Source of the DNA: Paenibacillus cookii
GTDB taxonomy: Bacteria > Bacillota > Bacilli > Paenibacillales > Paenibacillaceae
DNA length: 64,000 nt
Reading direction: 5' to 3'
NCBI RefSeq assembly: GCF_018333375.1
Contig: NZ_BORW01000005.1
Coordinates: 156,700 to 220,699 of the forward strand
This document shows, piece after piece, positions 53,808 to 63,831 of this stretch. The notes under the pieces were generated by a model. That model was not told the DNA's origin and made no database searches. It was given only the letters and a program-made list of their open reading frames with translations. Each line of letters opens with the position of its first letter. Positions within the stretch are counted from its first letter, which is position 1. The position numbers and the translations under genes are program-made.

Positions 53808-54643
53808 TGGAAGTATCCAAAAAATACCGCTTCGGAACGCTTGCGACCGAAATCGTCATGGTCGTCATCGCGCTGCTCTTCCTGATTCCGTTCTACTTCC
53901 TGTTCGTGAATTCGGTCAAAACGTTCGGCGATCTGCTCACGAATGCCGCGAGCTGGCCGAAAAGCTTCGAATGGCATAACTATGCCAAGGCATGGGACAT
54001 GACGAATTTCCCGACGGCCTTCAAAAACTCGCTGATCGTCACCGTGTTCAGCAACCTGCTGCTCGCGTTGTTCAGCGCGATGGCGGCGTACCGGATGGTG
54101 CGCCACAACAGCCGTTTCAACCGGTTTTTGTTCGCCGTTTTCGTCGCGGCGATGGTCATCCCGTTCCAATCGATCATGATCCCGCTCGTGAAAGTGATGA
54201 GTTCGCTGGGCCTGATGAACAGCATACCGGGATTGATCGTGAGCTACCTCGGTTTCGGCGTGCCGCTTAGCGTATTCCTGTTCCACGGGTTCGTCAAGTC
54301 GATTCCGCTGGAGATCGAGGAGGCCGCGCGGGTGGACGGCACCAACACCTACGGCACCTTTTTCCGGATCGTGCTGCCGCTTTTGAAACCGATGTTCGTT
54401 ACGGTTATCATTTTAAATACGCTGTGGATCTGGAACGATTACCTGCTGCCGTCCCTGGTGCTGCAAAGCGCCGATCTGCGGACGATTCCGATCGCGACGT
54501 TCGCGTTTTTCGGGCAGTTCACGAAACAGTGGGACTTGGCGCTGCCGGCGCTTGTGCTCGGCATCCTGCCGGTCATCATATTTTTCCTGGCGATGCAGAA
54601 ATATATCGTGGAGGGCATTACGCAGGGCGCGGTCAAGGGCTGA
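53807..54643 (+). CDS. sugar ABC transporter permease (MalG-type)
   Basis: 278 residues, six membrane helices, EAA loop E-E-A-A-R-V-D-G-T-N-T-Y-G-T-F. It is translationally coupled to the first permease gene. No ATPase gene is in the cluster, so a shared MsmX-like ATPase is expected, as in Bacillus. Confidence 0.93.
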   Translation: MEVSKKYRFGTLATEIVMVVIALLFLIPFYFLFVNSVKTFGDLLTNAASWPKSFEWHNYAKAWDMTNFPTAFKNSLIVTVFSNLLLALFSAMAAYRMVRHNSRFNRFLFAVFVAAMVIPFQSIMIPLVKVMSSLGLMNSIPGLIVSYLGFGVPLSVFLFHGFVKSIPLEIEEAARVDGTNTYGTFFRIVLPLLKPMFVTVIILNTLWIWNDYLLPSLVLQSADLRTIPIATFAFFGQFTKQWDLALPALVLGILPVIIFFLAMQKYIVEGITQGAVKG

Positions 54644-54732
54644 TGGATGCATGAAACGGGGCGGGGCTTCACAGGTCAATCCGCTCCCCCTGTTTGATCA
54701 ATATCGTAAGTGCTCATTGGCGACGCCGGTTT

Positions 54733-54757
54733 TTATAATGAAGAAGTAAACGATTAC
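54733..54757 (+). promoter_or_regulatory. promoter -10 and cre site of the binding-protein gene
   Basis: TATAAT (54733-54738) is followed by AGTAAACGATTACA (54744-54757), which matches the cre consensus TGWAANCGNTNWCA except for the first base. The site overlaps the RNA start, so CcpA should repress when glucose is present. Confidence 0.65.
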
Positions 54758-54813
54758 AAAGATAAAAACATGGCAGGATTTCGGTTCACACCGCAAAAAG
54801 GGAGGACTCATTC

Positions 54814-56100
54814 ATGAAAAAACGTTCCAAAATCACGCTTGCTTCGATGCTTGCGCTTTCCGTTGTTCTGGCGGGCTGCGGCTCGAAAACGGACAAAACG
54901 GCCGACGGCGGAAGCGAAGGGCAAGGCGGCACCAAAACGATTCATATTTTCCAGTTCAAAGTCGAAATCGCGGAAGCGCTCAATAAATTGAAGGCCGATT
55001 ACGAGGCAAGCCATCCCGGCATCAAGCTGGATATCCAAACGGTCGGCGGCGGTTCCGACTACGGCGCGGCCCTGAAAGCGAAATTCGCGTCCGGCGAAGA
55101 ACCCGACATTTTCAACGTCGGCGGGTATACGGACCTGAACACCTGGGCGGACAAGCTTGAGGATCTGTCGGGCGAAAAATGGGTCAGCGACATGGTGGAC
55201 GTGTCCAAAGACCAAATCACGAAAGACGGCAAAATTTACGGCATGCCGATGAACCTTGAGGGCTACGGCTTCGTCTACAACAAGGACCTGTTCAAAAAGG
55301 CGGGCATCACCGAAACGCCGAAAACGCTGACGGAGCTGGACGCAGCCGCCAAAAAGCTGCAGGATGCCGGCATCACGCCGTTCGTCAACGGCTACCAGGA
55401 AGGCTGGATTTTGGGACAGCATACGCTGAACGTAGCGTTTTCCCATCAGAAGGACCCCGGCGCTTATATCGAAGGCCTGAACAAGGGGACGGAAAAATTC
55501 GCAGGCAACCCGCAGATGGACGGGCTGATGAAGCTGTTTGACCTGACGCTGAAATACGGCAACAAAAACCCGCTGACGACCGACTACAACACGGAAATGA
55601 CCATGTTCGCAAACGGCCAGGCCGCGATGACGCAGCAGGGCAACTGGACGCAGGTGCAAATCGACGGCATTACGCCGAACATGAACATCGGACTCCTGCC
55701 GATGCCGATCAGCGATAACGCGGAAGAAAACGACAAGCTGCTCGTCGGCGTGCCGAACAACTGGGTCGTCAACAAAAACTCCAAAGTCAAAGACGACGCG
55801 AAGGAATTTTTGAACTGGCTCGTGACGTCCGATCAAGGCAAAAACTACATCACCAAGGAATTCAAGTTCATCCCGGCATTCAAGAGCATCGACGCGACGG
55901 AACAGGATCTCGGCATGCTCGGCGCGGAAATCCTGAAATACAGCAAAGAAAACAAAGTGCTCAGCTGGCAGTTCGCCCGATTCCCTGAAGGCGCTTGGAA
56001 TGAATTCGGTTCGAGCATGCAAAGCTATATTGCAGGCAAATCGGACAAAGACCAGCTGCTGGCGGATTTCCAAAAAACATGGGATAACCTGAAAAAATAA
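54814..56100 (+). CDS. extracellular sugar-binding lipoprotein of the ABC transporter
   Basis: 428 residues. Signal peptide with lipobox L-A-G-C (Cys22), then the MalE/UgpB-type family-1 solute-binding fold (F-A-S-G-E-E-P-D-I-F-N-V near residue 90, D-T-like D-Y-N-T-E-M-T-M-F-A-N-G-Q-A-A-M-T-Q-Q-G-N-W). It delivers the sugar to the two permeases. It has its own promoter with a cre site. Confidence 0.92.
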   Translation: MKKRSKITLASMLALSVVLAGCGSKTDKTADGGSEGQGGTKTIHIFQFKVEIAEALNKLKADYEASHPGIKLDIQTVGGGSDYGAALKAKFASGEEPDIFNVGGYTDLNTWADKLEDLSGEKWVSDMVDVSKDQITKDGKIYGMPMNLEGYGFVYNKDLFKKAGITETPKTLTELDAAAKKLQDAGITPFVNGYQEGWILGQHTLNVAFSHQKDPGAYIEGLNKGTEKFAGNPQMDGLMKLFDLTLKYGNKNPLTTDYNTEMTMFANGQAAMTQQGNWTQVQIDGITPNMNIGLLPMPISDNAEENDKLLVGVPNNWVVNKNSKVKDDAKEFLNWLVTSDQGKNYITKEFKFIPAFKSIDATEQDLGMLGAEILKYSKENKVLSWQFARFPEGAWNEFGSSMQSYIAGKSDKDQLLADFQKTWDNLKK

Positions 56101-56128
56101 AAAGAACGAAGCGGCATCGGCCGATAAG

Positions 56129-56166
56129 AGGAGGCTCCCTTTGAACATTCGAAAGGAGCCTCTTTC
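56129..56166 (+). terminator. terminator of the binding-protein gene
   Basis: GAGGCTCC/GGAGCCTC stem extended by TTT/AAA, followed by T residues. Confidence 0.75.
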
Positions 56167-56253
56167 CATCCCGGGCATCCGTACAAAGGCGTCACAACTA
56201 CGGTAAACGCAAGGAATCGGCATCATGTGCATCAAGAAGAAGGAGCGAGAGAC

Positions 56254-58704
56254 ATGGAAGGAAGCGAAGCAATCCGCCCGGACAAATACACGGAGGCGGG
56301 TCATACGGAAACAGGGAGATACTTGGGCGCGTTCCAAAGGGTGGAGCGGCGCGGGGATACGTTTGTTTTGCGGGCCGAACGCGGCGGAGCGGCGGTGTTG
56401 TTCCCGGCGGACGGAATATTCCGGATCAAATTTTTTTGGCAGGGAGAACCGGACTTGTCGTCGACGGTGGCGATCGACCCGGCGTTCAGGCAAAAAAGCG
56501 AAAGCGGGATCGGGCTGGAGGAAACCGGCGACCGGGTGATCCTTCGTACTTCCCTGATCGCGCTTGAAATCGACAAACCCACGTTTGCGTTCACGGTCCG
56601 CGACAAGGAAGGGAAGGTTCTCTGCCGGCAGACCCGCCTTGTGTGCCAACCGCGGAGCGGCGTGCACGCGGTATATGACATGCCGCAGGATTCGCATTTT
56701 TACGGCCTCGGGGAGAAATCCAGCTTCCTCGACAAACGCGGCGAGCGTTACACGAACTGGAACACCGACGTCTATGCGCCCCATGTGCCGGAAATCGAGG
56801 CGCTGTACCAATCGATCCCGTTCGTGATCCACATGGCCGGGGGAACGAGCTGCGGCCTCTTTTTGGATAACCCGGGCCGGACCGAGGTGGATATGAGAAC
56901 GCATGCCGATGCGTTTACGATGGGCTGCAGCACCGGGGATTATGATCTCTACTTCATCGCGGGGCCGTCGGTGAAGGACGTGGTCACGCGCTATACGGCG
57001 CTGACCGGACGCATCGAGCTGCCGCCGAAATGGGCGCTCGGGTACCATCAATCCCGTTACAGCTACATGGATCAGGAGGAAGTATTGGAGCTCGCGCGCA
57101 CCTTCCGCGAAAAAAACATACCGTGCGACGTCATTTATTTGGATATCCATTATATGGACGGGTACCGGGTGTTTACGTTCGATCCGCTGCGTTTCCCCGA
57201 TCCGGAAGCGATGATCAGGGAGCTGCGCGGCATGGGCATCCGCATCGTGCCGATCGTCGATCCGGGCGTCAAAAAGGATCCGAAATACGGCGTGTACAGG
57301 GAAGGCGTGCAGCAGGGGCATTTTTGCACCAAGCTCGAAGGCGACATTTATTTCGACGAGGTATGGCCCGGAACAAGCGCGTTCCCGGATTTCACCGATG
57401 ACCGGACGTCGAAGTGGTGGGGGGATCTCCATTCCTTTTACACGGAGAACGGAATCGAAGGCATTTGGAACGATATGAACGAACCGGCCGTGTTCAATGA
57501 AAGCAAAACGATGGACCTGGACGTCATCCACCGTAACAACGGCGATTTGAAGACGCATGAGGAGCTGCATAACCTTTACGGGCTGCTGATGTCCAAGGCG
57601 ACGGCGGAGGGGCTGAAGCGGCAGCTGGACAACCGCCGCCCGTTCGTCCTCACCCGCGCGGGGTATGCCGGCATTCAGCGTTATGCGGCGGTATGGACGG
57701 GAGACAACCGCAGCTTCTGGGAGCATATGGCGCTGGCGATGCCGATGGTGCTGAACATGGGCTTGTCGGGTTTGCCTTTCGCCGGTCCCGATATCGGCGG
57801 CTTTGCCCACCATACGTCGGGACAGCTGCTTGTGCGGTGGACGCAGATGGGCGCGTTTTTCCCGTATTTCCGCAACCATTCCGCAATCGATACGCTGCGT
57901 CAGGAGCCTTGGGCGTTCGGTGCGGAGACGGAGGAGATCATCCGGAAGTACATCGGTCTTCGCTACCGCTGGCTGCCGCATATCTACAACCTGTTCCAGG
58001 AAGCGGCGGCCACAGGCCTGCCGGTGATCCGCCCGCTTGTGCTGGAATATCCGGATGACCCGAACGTGACGAACCTGTGCGACCAATTCCTGCTCGGCGA
58101 TGCCGTGCTCATCGCGCCGGTTTATCGCCCCGATACGGATCACCGCGCCGTTTATTTGCCGGAAGGCCGATGGTTCGATTATTGGACGGGCGAAAAGCTC
58201 GAAGGGGGACGGCATATTCTGGCCGCCTGCCCGCTGGATACGATGCCGATGTACGTCAAATCCGGGGCGATCGTGCCCGAGGGCGCGCTTGCGCAGCATG
58301 CGGACGACCAGACGGACGGGAACCTGACGTTCCATATCTACGGCGCGGAAGCCCTAAGCGGATTCCAGGCGGAGTACAGCCTTTACGAGGATGACGGCGC
58401 CACCTACGATTACCGCGACCAAACCTACTCCCGTTTGAATGTGCGCCTTGAAGGCCAAGAGGGAGGCCTCAAGCTGTCGTATGCCTATGCGCATCGACAA
58501 TACGAGGCGAACCGGAGCCTGCTGCGGTTTAAGCTTTGCCGTCCGGAATTCGCTCCGAGCGGGGTGCAGGGGCTGCCTGCCATTACGGCCGAGCAGCTCG
58601 GCGAAGGAGCCGAAGGCTGGCATGTGGACGGAGAAGGCAGCCTGATCATCCAGGCGGCGGACCGGCCGTCCGGAGCAAGCTGGATGATCACAGCCGCAAA
58701 CTAA
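56254..58704 (+). CDS. GH31 alpha-glucosidase
   Basis: 816 residues from the ATG at 56254 (AAGGAG 8 bp upstream). The GH31 signature G-I-W-N-D-M-N-E-P gives nucleophile Asp407; the acid/base is Asp484 in W-T-G-D-N-R-S. A C-terminal beta domain follows. No signal peptide, so it acts in the cytoplasm on imported alpha-glucosides. It lies directly after the binding-protein gene, which supports a maltose- or isomaltose-type substrate for the transporter. Confidence 0.93.
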   Translation: MEGSEAIRPDKYTEAGHTETGRYLGAFQRVERRGDTFVLRAERGGAAVLFPADGIFRIKFFWQGEPDLSSTVAIDPAFRQKSESGIGLEETGDRVILRTSLIALEIDKPTFAFTVRDKEGKVLCRQTRLVCQPRSGVHAVYDMPQDSHFYGLGEKSSFLDKRGERYTNWNTDVYAPHVPEIEALYQSIPFVIHMAGGTSCGLFLDNPGRTEVDMRTHADAFTMGCSTGDYDLYFIAGPSVKDVVTRYTALTGRIELPPKWALGYHQSRYSYMDQEEVLELARTFREKNIPCDVIYLDIHYMDGYRVFTFDPLRFPDPEAMIRELRGMGIRIVPIVDPGVKKDPKYGVYREGVQQGHFCTKLEGDIYFDEVWPGTSAFPDFTDDRTSKWWGDLHSFYTENGIEGIWNDMNEPAVFNESKTMDLDVIHRNNGDLKTHEELHNLYGLLMSKATAEGLKRQLDNRRPFVLTRAGYAGIQRYAAVWTGDNRSFWEHMALAMPMVLNMGLSGLPFAGPDIGGFAHHTSGQLLVRWTQMGAFFPYFRNHSAIDTLRQEPWAFGAETEEIIRKYIGLRYRWLPHIYNLFQEAAATGLPVIRPLVLEYPDDPNVTNLCDQFLLGDAVLIAPVYRPDTDHRAVYLPEGRWFDYWTGEKLEGGRHILAACPLDTMPMYVKSGAIVPEGALAQHADDQTDGNLTFHIYGAEALSGFQAEYSLYEDDGATYDYRDQTYSRLNVRLEGQEGGLKLSYAYAHRQYEANRSLLRFKLCRPEFAPSGVQGLPAITAEQLGEGAEGWHVDGEGSLIIQAADRPSGASWMITAAN

Positions 58705-58712
58705 CGCATGAG

Positions 58713-58762
58713 CCAAGCCTGTTTTGAACCGGAATCCCGGGGAGAACAGGCTTGGTTTTTTT
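58713..58762 (+). terminator. terminator of the GH31 gene
   Basis: CCAAGCCTGTT/AACAGGCTTGG, 11-bp stem, followed by seven T residues. Confidence 0.88.
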
Positions 58763-58943
58763 ATGCAAGACCGTTTCCCTTTCGCGTTCGAAGCCGTTTG
58801 CAGAGGCAGGGCCCCGCCGCGCCGCCGCTCCCAAACAAAACTTCGTCACGCGCCGAAAAATAACGATTGAGGTTTTTAAATTCGGAGGTTTTCGTATAAG
58901 ATGAAGATATTATGTTTAATCACGGAAACGACAGGAGACAACC

Positions 58944-61900
58944 ATGAATCAACCGCTATATGGCGTATGGCTAGGAGACGTGTTTTTTTGTTTTTCGGGA
59001 GAAATGTCCGAACCGAAGGTAGACGCGTGGAGCAAGGTCGTCAAATCGCTCCAGCTTCCGGACGGGTCGAAGCCGTTTAAGCAGGCGGTTCTCCGGCTGG
59101 CGGAGCTTCGGTACCCTTCGCCGTCCGCCGGCCAGCGAACGGCCCGGCGCGGCGAAAAGCGGCAGCTGATGGGCAGAACGCTGGAGGGGCTGGCCCTTTC
59201 GCCGGCCGATGCCTTTCACATGCTGCTCGCTTTGGATGAAGCCGCCTGCTCGCGCCTCGGCCTTCGGCCGGGAGCGGAGATGGGCTATTGGGCCAAGGCT
59301 GCGCGTTTTGCGCTGGAGCTGCTGCTTCGCGGCCAAATCGCGCCGGGAACGGCCGAGGTATCCGCGGGAGGCACCCGGCGGCGCGCGGGCGTGCTTGCGC
59401 TGACGGGCAGCTGGAAGCCAAGGCTGCGCGAGCCGCATGACGTGGAGCGTTTCAGGCAGCTTGCCGGCGCCATGCCGCCGGTCGGGCTTGGCGTGCCCGC
59501 GCTTCTTGGGAGCGAGCCGATGACGAAACATGAGGCGGGGGCAGCGGTGCTGCATTCGTTTCTCAGCGCGATGATCCATGCCAGCGTGCAGGAAATCGTG
59601 CGGGCGCAGGAAGGCAAGCTGTCGCGATACCAGGCCGACTACCGGCGCGGAACGTCGCCGCTGGCCGAGCTTTGGTGGAACAGCCTGCTGACGGCGAGCC
59701 GGACGATTTCCGTTCAGGGAACGACGGAAGAAATCGCGGGTTTGGCCGAGGACGTGGCGGCCGCGGGGTTTACTTCGGTTCCCGAAGGCCCGCAGGACGA
59801 GGAGCGTTCCCGATCCGGCCGGCTGCGGCTCGGATTTCGCCTCGCTCCGAACCATACGGAGGAGCAGGAGCGCTGGAAGGTTACCTTTTGGGCGGAATTT
59901 CAGGACGAATTCGGCGCCTGGCTGCCGGCCGCGGCGATCTGGGGATACAAGGAACGCGACATTGAGCGGCGCGGGAAAACCTATATAAACGTGCAGGAGC
60001 AAATGCTGACCCTGCTGGGGGAAGCAGCCGAATTCTCCCCTGAAATCGCAGCGGCGCTTACCGTGCCTGCGCCCCAGGGGCTGGAGCTGTCGAGCGAAGA
60101 AATGGTGGCGTTCGTAAGGCATTCGGTTCCGCGGCTGAACAAGGCGGGAATGGCCGTGCAGATGCCGTCCAAATGGAGCCGGAAGGGCCGGCGGCGGGTC
60201 GGGTTGTCCTTAAAAATGCAAACCGACGACCATAAACCGGGCCTCCCCGTGGTCGGCATGGAGCAGCTGGTCTCCTTCCGCGTGGAGGCGGCGCTTGACG
60301 GGCTAACGCTGTCAAGCGAGGAGCTGGCCGAGCTGGCCGAAGCTTCCTTGCCTTACGTCAAGTTCCGCGGGGAATGGATCGAGCTGGATTTGAAGGAAAT
60401 CCGCCAGGTTCTCCGCTATTTGAAAAAACATGACGAAGGCGAAATGGACCTTTCGGAATGGCTTCATTTATCGGCGGAAGAAGGCGGGGAGCGGTTCTGG
60501 AAAGGCATTCCGGTGCTCGGGCTTGAAACGGCAGGGTACCTTGAGTCGCTGCTGGGCGAAGACGGCCCGCGCAAAGTGCCGGCCAGACCGGTGCCGGCAT
60601 CGCTGCACGGCGTGCTGCGCCCGTATCAGGAGCGGGGATTTCAATGGCTGTCCGCCATGAGGGACATGGGCTTCGGCGTCTGCCTGTCGGATGACATGGG
60701 TCTGGGCAAAACGATTCAGGTCATTACCTGCTTGCTGGAACAGCACCGGAAGGGCATGAATCCGGTCCTGATCGTATGCCCGACGTCGCTGCTCGGCAAC
60801 TGGCAGCGCGAGCTGCAGCGGTTCGCCCCGGATTTGAACCTGTATATCCACCACGGCAACCGCCGGCTGCACGGCGAACAGTTTTTGCAGGAAGCCGGCA
60901 AACACGACCTGGTGCTGACCACGTACCACTTGGCGGGAAGGGACGGAGCAGACCTGGCCGCCATGGCCTGGACGTCCGTCGTGTTGGATGAAGCCCAATA
61001 CATTAAAAACCACCGCACCAAACAGGCGCAGAGCGTGATGAAGCTGTCGGCCCCCCACCGCATCGCGATGACGGGAACGCCGGTGGAGAACCGCCTGGGC
61101 GAGCTGTGGTCGATTTTTCACTTTTTGAATCCGGGATACCTTGGCACCGCGACATCGTTCCGGCAGCGTTATACGGCCAGCGATGCAGGGACGGAGAAAC
61201 TGCAGGAGCTTCATAAGCTGGTCGCTCCCTTTATGCTGCGGCGCCTCAAAAGCGACCCGGATATTCGCAAGGATTTGCCGGAGAAGCTGGAAATCAAGTC
61301 GTATTGCGCGCTCACGCCGGTTCAGGGTGCCATGTACCAGGCCGTCGTCGAGCAGGTGATGGAGCAAATCGGGAACGAAACCGGCATTGCCCGCAAAGGA
61401 CTCGTGTTGTCCTCGCTGACCAAGCTGAAGCAGATTTGCGATTCGCCGCAGCTGCTCGGCAGGGAAGAAAAAGGGTCCAAGGGCGAATCCTCCGGCAAAA
61501 TGGAGCGGCTCTGCGAGCTGCTTGACCAGATTCAGGAATCGGGGGAAGCCGCTTTGATTTTTACGCAATACGTGGCGATGGGGCATCTGATCGTGGCGCG
61601 CCTGGAGCAGCGGTACGGCGTCAAACCGTTCTTTTTGCACGGGGGCGTCTCCAAGCAGGAACGGGACCAGATGGTCAGCGCGTTCCAGAACGGGAAGGGT
61701 TCGCCGTTTTTCGTGCTTTCGCTGAAAGCGGGGGGCGTCGGCTTGAACCTGACCCGGGCGAACCATGTGCTGCATTACGACCGGTGGTGGAACCCGGCGG
61801 TGGAGAACCAGGCGACGGACCGCGTATTCCGCATCGGCCAGCAGAAAAACGTCCAGGTCCACAAGCTGATCTGTCAAGGAACGCTGGAAGAGCGGATCGA

Positions 61901-62027
61901 CGAGCTGATCGAACATAAAAAGGCGTTATCCGAGCAGGTCGTCGGCTCCGGGGAAACGTGGCTGACCGAAATGTCCGACAGCGAGCTCAGGGAACTGATT
62001 ACGCTTCAGGGAGAAGATTGGATGTAG
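58944..62027 (+). CDS. SNF2-family helicase-like ATPase
   Basis: 1027 residues. Residues 1-540 are an SNF2-associated N-terminal region without clear motifs. The two RecA-like lobes follow: motif I D-D-M-G-L-G-K-T (about 582-589), motif II D-E-A-Q (about 682), motif III T-G-T-P-V-E-N, motif V L-K-A-G-G-V-G-L-N-L-T and motif VI D-R-V-F-R-I-G-Q. Such RapA/HepA-like proteins translocate on DNA and may recycle RNA polymerase. The SWIM zinc-finger gene lies 41 bp downstream. Confidence 0.93.
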   Translation: MNQPLYGVWLGDVFFCFSGEMSEPKVDAWSKVVKSLQLPDGSKPFKQAVLRLAELRYPSPSAGQRTARRGEKRQLMGRTLEGLALSPADAFHMLLALDEAACSRLGLRPGAEMGYWAKAARFALELLLRGQIAPGTAEVSAGGTRRRAGVLALTGSWKPRLREPHDVERFRQLAGAMPPVGLGVPALLGSEPMTKHEAGAAVLHSFLSAMIHASVQEIVRAQEGKLSRYQADYRRGTSPLAELWWNSLLTASRTISVQGTTEEIAGLAEDVAAAGFTSVPEGPQDEERSRSGRLRLGFRLAPNHTEEQERWKVTFWAEFQDEFGAWLPAAAIWGYKERDIERRGKTYINVQEQMLTLLGEAAEFSPEIAAALTVPAPQGLELSSEEMVAFVRHSVPRLNKAGMAVQMPSKWSRKGRRRVGLSLKMQTDDHKPGLPVVGMEQLVSFRVEAALDGLTLSSEELAELAEASLPYVKFRGEWIELDLKEIRQVLRYLKKHDEGEMDLSEWLHLSAEEGGERFWKGIPVLGLETAGYLESLLGEDGPRKVPARPVPASLHGVLRPYQERGFQWLSAMRDMGFGVCLSDDMGLGKTIQVITCLLEQHRKGMNPVLIVCPTSLLGNWQRELQRFAPDLNLYIHHGNRRLHGEQFLQEAGKHDLVLTTYHLAGRDGADLAAMAWTSVVLDEAQYIKNHRTKQAQSVMKLSAPHRIAMTGTPVENRLGELWSIFHFLNPGYLGTATSFRQRYTASDAGTEKLQELHKLVAPFMLRRLKSDPDIRKDLPEKLEIKSYCALTPVQGAMYQAVVEQVMEQIGNETGIARKGLVLSSLTKLKQICDSPQLLGREEKGSKGESSGKMERLCELLDQIQESGEAALIFTQYVAMGHLIVARLEQRYGVKPFFLHGGVSKQERDQMVSAFQNGKGSPFFVLSLKAGGVGLNLTRANHVLHYDRWWNPAVENQATDRVFRIGQQKNVQVHKLICQGTLEERIDELIEHKKALSEQVVGSGETWLTEMSDSELRELITLQGEDWM

Positions 62028-62068
62028 CCTTCAAGAAGTAAGAACACAGCAGACCGGGAGGGGTACGG

Positions 62069-62800
62069 GTGACCAATAACATGGATACGTTCGAGCTGAG
62101 CATTGTCCCCGGCTGGATTCATGCCACAGCGGCGCCGGCCAAGGAGAACAGGCAAGGTGCGCCCTGGGAGGCCCATATACCGGCAGCTCCTTTTGCCGCG
62201 GAGGAAACCGCGGACATTCTTAGGGAGCTTGCCGGACATCCGCTTGAACTGCATGCTTTGCTGAAAGGGAAAATGCCTTTATGGCTCGAGGAGGACGTCA
62301 TGTCGCGGTATGTGCCGGATTTGGATCGGGCGACATGCGCATGCGGGCAGGATGGCTGCGATCATATCCGGCTGGTCTTGGAAGAAGCGGAGCGAAAGTT
62401 CCGGGCGGAGCCGCTGCTCCGTTTGGCGCTGCTGGGGCTGCCGAGGGACCGGCTGCTGAACGCCGTCTTCCGGGATTGGGCCGAGCGGGTGCCTCCGGCC
62501 GCCGAATCCTCGGACGGCGATGCCTTGGGCAAGCTTGAGGAGAAAGGAAAAGGCGGTCCGCTGGCGGGAGAATGGCTGGCCGAGGCTGCGGAGCAGGGGA
62601 AACTGCATGAGCCGGGAGCGGGGTTTCGCGACGTGGCTGTTTCATTGCGGACGGAGCCGGTTGACGAATTCGAAGTCGACGATTGGGCGGCGCTCCTGCC
62701 CCGGGTGAAAAACGTGAAGCAGATCATTCGTCAAATCGCGTCCGATGCAGCCGATAAAGCGCGGGAACGCGCGGACAAATTAAACAATCCGGCTCCATGA
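62069..62800 (+). CDS. SWIM zinc-finger-like protein
   Basis: 243 residues from GTG at 62069 (GGGAGGGG upstream). The C-x-C-x4-C-x-H motif (Cys90, Cys92, Cys97, His99) is the SWIM finger found in proteins that partner SNF2 ATPases. The remaining sequence is mostly helical. It follows the SNF2 gene directly, so they probably act together in DNA or RNA-polymerase-linked work. Confidence 0.82.
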   Translation: MTNNMDTFELSIVPGWIHATAAPAKENRQGAPWEAHIPAAPFAAEETADILRELAGHPLELHALLKGKMPLWLEEDVMSRYVPDLDRATCACGQDGCDHIRLVLEEAERKFRAEPLLRLALLGLPRDRLLNAVFRDWAERVPPAAESSDGDALGKLEEKGKGGPLAGEWLAEAAEQGKLHEPGAGFRDVAVSLRTEPVDEFEVDDWAALLPRVKNVKQIIRQIASDAADKARERADKLNNPAP

Positions 62801-62894
62801 CCCGCTGACGGGTTCCGCAGTCTGCTTTCGGTGTTGACGAACGGCCCCGCGACGATCCATGCGCGATGCGCTTGTTCCCAAAATTCGACTTGTT

Positions 62895-62923
62895 TTGCCG
62901 CAACCCCAAGAATCAAGTACAAT
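62895..62923 (+). promoter_or_regulatory. promoter of the carboxypeptidase gene
   Basis: TTGCCG (62895-62900), 17-bp spacer and TACAAT (62918-62923), 41 bp before the start codon. Confidence 0.7.
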
Positions 62924-62963
62924 GGACATAAATGACTGGCGAGGCAGAGTTAGGAGAATGGAC

Positions 62964-63794
62964 ATGAGCATGCAAACATGGAAAAAGGGATTATGGACGT
63001 GCCTGCTGGTAACCGCACTTGTGCTTCCGACCGCCGTGCTGAGCGGCTGCGAGAAGACCGGCGGTTCCGGCAGCGAGCAGGGACAAGCCCTGAAAGGGGC
63101 GGGAAGCAGCGAACAGGAAAATCAGGTTCCGGCGGATCCCGTCATGCAAAAACGCAGCGAAAGCTCGCTGCAGGCGACGATCAAGGAAGAGGACGGAAAA
63201 GAAGTGGTCACGAATCCGGAGGCGATGACGGTCATCGTCAACAAGCAGCGGAGCCTGCCGGAAGGATACGAACCGTCCGACCTTGTGGAGCCGAACGTGC
63301 CGTTTTCCTTCGACGGGCCGCACGAGAAACGGCATATGCGCAAAGAGGCGGCCGAGGCCCTCGAAAAGCTGTTTGCGGGCGCGAAAGAGGACGGCATCGA
63401 GCTTCGGGCGGTCTCGGGGTACCGTTCGTACAAGCGGCAAAAATCCATTTACGAAAACAACGTACGGACCAAAGGCGAAGAATATGCTTCCCGCGTAAGC
63501 GCGGTGCCGGGAACGAGCGAGCATCAGACCGGCCTGACGATCGACGTATCCAGCCCGAGCGTCAACAATGAGCTGGAGGAAACGTTCGGCGACTCGCCGG
63601 AAGGCAAGTGGCTTGCCGAGCATGCGCCGGAATACGGCTTCGTGATCCGGTATCCTAAAGGCCGCGAGGACATTACGGGGTATGTGTACGAGCCGTGGCA
63701 TATCCGCTACATCGGCGTGGACTTGGCGGAAGACGTGGCGAAAAGCGGCCTGACGCTGGAGGAGTATTTCGACGAGGCGAATATCAAGCTGTAG
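62964..63794 (+). CDS. D-alanyl-D-alanine carboxypeptidase, VanY (M15B) type
   Basis: 276 residues from the ATG at 62964 (AGGAG 7 bp upstream); longer frames run through the promoter. A lipoprotein signal ends in L-S-G-C (Cys29). The zinc peptidase motifs are S-G-Y-R-S-Y, S-E-H-Q-T-G-L-T-I-D-V and E-P-W-H-I-R-Y. It trims D-Ala from peptidoglycan stem peptides outside the membrane. No van resistance cluster is present, so this is the housekeeping LdcB/DacB-like type. Confidence 0.93.
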   Translation: MSMQTWKKGLWTCLLVTALVLPTAVLSGCEKTGGSGSEQGQALKGAGSSEQENQVPADPVMQKRSESSLQATIKEEDGKEVVTNPEAMTVIVNKQRSLPEGYEPSDLVEPNVPFSFDGPHEKRHMRKEAAEALEKLFAGAKEDGIELRAVSGYRSYKRQKSIYENNVRTKGEEYASRVSAVPGTSEHQTGLTIDVSSPSVNNELEETFGDSPEGKWLAEHAPEYGFVIRYPKGREDITGYVYEPWHIRYIGVDLAEDVAKSGLTLEEYFDEANIKL

Positions 63795-63831
63795 GCAAGA
63801 GGATGGAAGGTATCGCTTTCTTGGATATAGG

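Noticed and set aside
54808..58335. A 1175-codon open frame on the minus strand opposite the binding-protein and GH31 genes
   Set aside because: It is antisense to two well-identified genes, has no family features or ribosome binding site, and reflects the codon bias of a GC-rich genome.
60468..61916. A 482-codon minus-strand frame opposite the SNF2 gene
   Set aside because: Antisense shadow; no motifs and no start signals.
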